A stretch of 7,686 nucleotides of DNA, taken from Chloroflexota bacterium (GTDB taxonomy: Bacteria; Chloroflexota; Limnocylindria; Limnocylindrales; CSP1-4). The position numbers were made by a program, and so were the translations under genes. The notes beneath the pieces are model-generated. The model was not told the DNA's origin. It did not search any database and saw only the letters and a program-made list of their open reading frames with translations. The DNA is taken from assembly GCA_003157175.1 (NCBI GenBank), contig PMIQ01000141.1, positions 8,014 to 15,699 of the forward strand. Reading direction: 5' to 3'. Every line of letters begins with the position of its first letter. The stretch's first letter is position 1. Shown one piece after another: positions 5,873-7,686 of the stretch.

Positions 5873-7204
5873 TCAGGATGTCGGCGCAGGCGCAGGAGGC
5901 GGCGCAGCCCTTTTTGGACTCGTGTAGAGGAGCGGGTTGCGAGCGCAGCTGATGTTTCCTCCCGACCACGGGTAGCAGACCCACACCTCAAAATGCAGGT
6001 GCGAACCGACTGCCGCGCCCGTGGCACCGATGCTGCCGACACGCTGACCGGCAGAGACTTTCTGGCCGATCTTCACGGTGACGCCCGACAGATGGTTGTA
6101 GGTGGTGTACAACGTGCCGCCGCCGTGCGATATCCACACCACGATGCCGCCGGCCGCGCCGTCCGTCCCGCGCTTCCTCCAGCCGGCGTAGATGACCGTG
6201 CCCGCGGCGGCGGCAAATACGGGAACTCCGGTCGGCCCGCCGATGTCGAGGCCGTCGTGGAAGTGGCGGCATTTACCCCACCGCGGTTCGCCATACCAGC
6301 CGGTGCAGCCGAAGACCTGAGTAATCCTGTAGTGCTTATACGCCGGCCAGATCAGCTTGCCGAGCCAGTTCGTCACTGGCACCGACGCTTGTTTGACCGG
6401 CAGTGGCGGGGTATCGGCTCCGGGGACCAGGAGAAGCTCGCCGGCGACGAGGGCCGTGTCGGACAGGCTGTTGGCATCGATCAACTGCTGCGTGTCGATG
6501 CCGTACTTGTCGGCGACCGATTCGACCGTCGCGCCCGCCTGGGTCGCGATCACCAGACCGTCCATCGGCGGGATCTTCATGATCTGGCCGATCTTCACCA
6601 GCTGTGGGTCCGGGACGTTGATGCTGTTAGCCCAGTAGAGCGTTGTGATCGACAGTCCGAAGGCGTTGGCGATCCGGCTGAGCGTGTCCCCGGCCCTGAC
6701 GGTGTAGGCCAGGAACGCAGAGCCGGGGATCGGCGTCCCAACCCGAGGCTGAGTCGTGGCCGGCGCGGATGGGCTGGCCTGCGGGCTGGGGGACGGGCTA
6801 TCCGAAGGTGATTCGGAGGGGCTCGGGCTGGCGCTGATGGCGGCAACCGCGGTCGCGTCGTTCGCCGCGGTCCCGAGGTGCGAGATCGGCAGCGAGGCCA
6901 TCACGACCGTCGCCACGAGCACCAGGCAGACCGCCAGTGCGACCACGCCCTTCCGCCCGACTACGCCCGCTCGCGTTCTTGCGAATCGTGGCCCCGCCCG
7001 GTCGATCGAGCGGGGCGATGCCATCGGAGGCGGCGGTACGGTCGGGAGTCCGGCGGCCCGATTGGCCGACGGGTCGGCCGTTGGCCCGGTCTCCCCATTC
7101 AGTCGAGCTCGCCGCGTATAGCGCAATCCGGCCGTCTCGGCGGGCTTTTCGCCGCGAAGACGGACGAGGAAACGATGCGCTGCGTTTCTCTTGGCTGACG
7201 GCAA
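5873..7204 (-). CDS. Membrane-anchored LysM-LysM-M23 peptidoglycan endopeptidase
   Basis: 443 residues from a TTG at 7204. A basic cytoplasmic N-terminus leads to one transmembrane segment (about 86-106), then a Ser/Pro linker (about 125-150). LysM 1 is about 166-213 (YTVRAGDTLSRIANAFGLS) and the more divergent LysM 2 about 217-262; both should bind peptidoglycan glycan. The M23 domain spans about 285-430. Its zinc and catalytic residues are intact: H316 and D320 in HFHDGLD, H371 in YNHLSG, and H402/H404 in SHLHFE. Cys pairs 300/312 and 410/420 bracket the active site and may form disulfides outside the cell. A Pro/Ala tail ends the protein. The role is cross-link cleavage during growth or division. 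The start is uncertain: GGAG 6 bases upstream favours TTG 7204, while the first ATG (7024, residue 61, no Shine-Dalgarno) would still keep the anchor. Confidence 0.9.
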   Translation of the reverse strand: MPSAKRNAAHRFLVRLRGEKPAETAGLRYTRRARLNGETGPTADPSANRAAGLPTVPPPPMASPRSIDRAGPRFARTRAGVVGRKGVVALAVCLVLVATVVMASLPISHLGTAANDATAVAAISASPSPSESPSDSPSPSPQASPSAPATTQPRVGTPIPGSAFLAYTVRAGDTLSRIANAFGLSITTLYWANSINVPDPQLVKIGQIMKIPPMDGLVIATQAGATVESVADKYGIDTQQLIDANSLSDTALVAGELLLVPGADTPPLPVKQASVPVTNWLGKLIWPAYKHYRITQVFGCTGWYGEPRWGKCRHFHDGLDIGGPTGVPVFAAAAGTVIYAGWRKRGTDGAAGGIVVWISHGGGTLYTTYNHLSGVTVKIGQKVSAGQRVGSIGATGAAVGSHLHFEVWVCYPWSGGNISCARNPLLYTSPKRAAPPPAPAPTS

Positions 7205-7263
7205 TACCCACTCCGTGTCGATGCCGGCGATCGGGGCGACCGGCCGACCCTGTGAAGGCGGCG

Positions 7264-7277
7264 GCCGCGTGAGTGAC
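7264..7277. repeat. 14-base direct repeat, copy 1
   Basis: GCCGCGTGAGTGAC on the plus strand (GTCACTCACGCGGC on the minus strand) recurs exactly at 7396-7409, 132 bases away. This copy lies 60 bases upstream of the M23 start. Confidence 0.5.
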
Positions 7278-7379
7278 GGGCCGGGTCGCCAACTACCCTA
7301 GCAGGGGTTGCCCATCGGTGCCAGCTGGGCTTCTGCTCGAACCCGAGCCCGGCCAGCCTGACGAGTGGCGATCTGCACC

Positions 7380-7400
7380 GCGGCGACCTCAGGCCGCCGC
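7380..7400 (-). repeat. Nine-pair stem-loop upstream of the M23 gene
   Basis: In minus-strand RNA GCGGCGGCC pairs with GGTCGCCGC around UGA, with one G·U pair. On the plus strand the same position is an A·C mismatch, so the structure favours minus-strand RNA. It could end the GGDEF transcript or belong to the M23 leader. No U-tract follows. Its edge overlaps copy 2 of the 14-mer. Confidence 0.4.
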
Positions 7401-7409
7401 GTGAGTGAC
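7396..7409. repeat. 14-base direct repeat, copy 2
   Basis: Identical to 7264-7277. Its first five bases also form part of the stem at 7380-7400. Confidence 0.5.
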
Positions 7410-7553
7410 AGGATTCGTGGGCGCAACTCTGCGCGAACGCACGTCTGCGGCCACGCCGATCAGCTGGCCTGGAGGACGGACAACACCCGTTGCGTGCCCC
7501 TCTCGTTCAACACCAAACGCACGGCGCGTGGTCGGCTCGCAAAAACCCACGTA

Positions 7554-7686
7554 CTACTCGCCGCGCCTCTTCTTGGCCTCGAGAAGCGCCGCGTCGGCCC
7601 TGGCTGTTAGCCGCTCGAGCGTGTCGTCCGGTTCGAGCCCAGCCAGCCCAACGCTGATCCCTACGCCAACGCTGCCCCGGAGCGCC
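7554..7686 (-). CDS. GGDEF-domain protein, C-terminal end (partial, runs off right edge)
   Basis: The last 43 codons read ALRGSVGVGISVGLAGLEPD, a threonine-rich turn, then LTARADAALLEAKKRRGE and stop. This matches the end of GGDEF (diguanylate cyclase) domains: the strand usually written TVSIGVA, then ADxALYxAKxxGR. Here the usual Tyr of ALYxAK is Leu. Such domains make cyclic di-GMP when the GG(D/E)EF site is intact, but that site, and any sensor or EAL domain, lies outside the window, so activity cannot be judged. The GGDEF domain is the C-terminal domain of the protein. The gene is followed by the 349-base spacer and then the M23 gene on the same strand. Confidence 0.72.
   Translation of the reverse strand, partial: ALRGSVGVGISVGLAGLEPDDTLERLTARADAALLEAKKRRGE

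Larger units (their letters stand above)
7205..7553 (-). other. 349-base gene-free leader between the GGDEF and M23 genes
   Basis: No convincing gene is visible on either strand. The stretch holds a duplicated 14-mer, a stem-loop at 7380-7400, smaller hairpins (GCGCA/TGCGC at 7421-7434, overlapping TGCG/CGCA at 7430-7441; GCTCG/CGAGC at 7335-7348), and GGAG at 7214-7211 before the M23 start. In the M23 frame a TAG occurs at about 7297, so the M23 frame cannot extend through it. I find no clear -35/-10 pair, tRNA or canonical riboswitch core. It presumably carries the M23 promoter and perhaps a structured 5' leader. Confidence 0.4.

Noticed and set aside
7330..7350. GGTTCGAGC on the minus strand, resembling a tRNA T-loop (also at about 7631-7639)
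   Set aside because: The flanks do not form a T-stem, and there is no acceptor stem or anticodon arm at the right distance; the second copy is inside the GGDEF coding sequence.
7541..7545. Five-T run on the minus strand soon after the GGDEF stop, as an intrinsic terminator
   Set aside because: No stable hairpin lies immediately before it; the nearest imperfect stem, inside the coding end, is too far away.
7205..7553. A canonical c-di-AMP (ydaO) or c-di-GMP riboswitch before the M23 gene
   Set aside because: The gene type made it plausible, but I could not find the conserved core strings of either class on the minus strand. An Infernal search would settle it.
7365..7610. A plus-strand open frame of 81 codons across the spacer and the GGDEF end
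   Set aside because: It overlaps the clearly coding minus-strand GGDEF end, has no ribosome site and shows no recognisable domain.

Overview
The window is strongly GC-rich with GC-biased third codon positions and carries single-copy, chromosome-type genes. There is no mobile element, CRISPR array, rRNA or recognisable tRNA. Several features point to a high-GC, probably monoderm-type bacterium: a membrane-anchored VanW-family protein, an anchored double-LysM/M23 peptidase with a cysteine-bracketed active site, Ser/Thr/Pro-rich linkers on the exported proteins, and a J-domain protein ending in an 'FGxYxG...DPxYLxWL' module. I favour a Chloroflexota lineage, with Actinomycetota as the alternative; this is inference from protein style, not a database result.

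Layout. At the left edge (1-326, minus) lies the N-terminal part of a lipoprotein with a clear lipobox and a Thr/Pro-rich linker, cut by the window. A divergent spacer of about 250 bases with an imperfect hairpin separates it from a plus-strand pair: a VanW-family exported protein (577-2721) and, 37 bases later, an NAD-dependent epimerase/dehydratase-like SDR (2759-3787). A strong hairpin at 3915-3944 lies between this pair and a run of minus-strand genes. From right to left these are the last 43 codons of a GGDEF domain (7554-7686), an empty 349-base leader, a LysM-LysM-M23 endopeptidase (5873-7204), a short coding-like segment of unclear status (5686-5872), a D-2-hydroxyacid dehydrogenase (4670-5620) and the small J-domain protein (3972-4481).

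How the genes may work together. VanW, the M23 peptidase and the lipoprotein all act outside the membrane, and two of them belong to envelope or peptidoglycan families, so the neighbourhood has an envelope flavour. The SDR and the 2-hydroxyacid dehydrogenase are soluble NAD(P)-dependent enzymes of unknown substrate, and the J-domain protein is a presumed DnaK partner. Apart from the VanW-SDR pair, spacers are 188-349 bases, so most genes probably have their own promoters. No complete novel system is evident. The items most worth a second look are the J-domain/ExoX-like fusion, the out-of-frame coding-like segment after the M23 gene, and the leader of that gene with its duplicated 14-mer.
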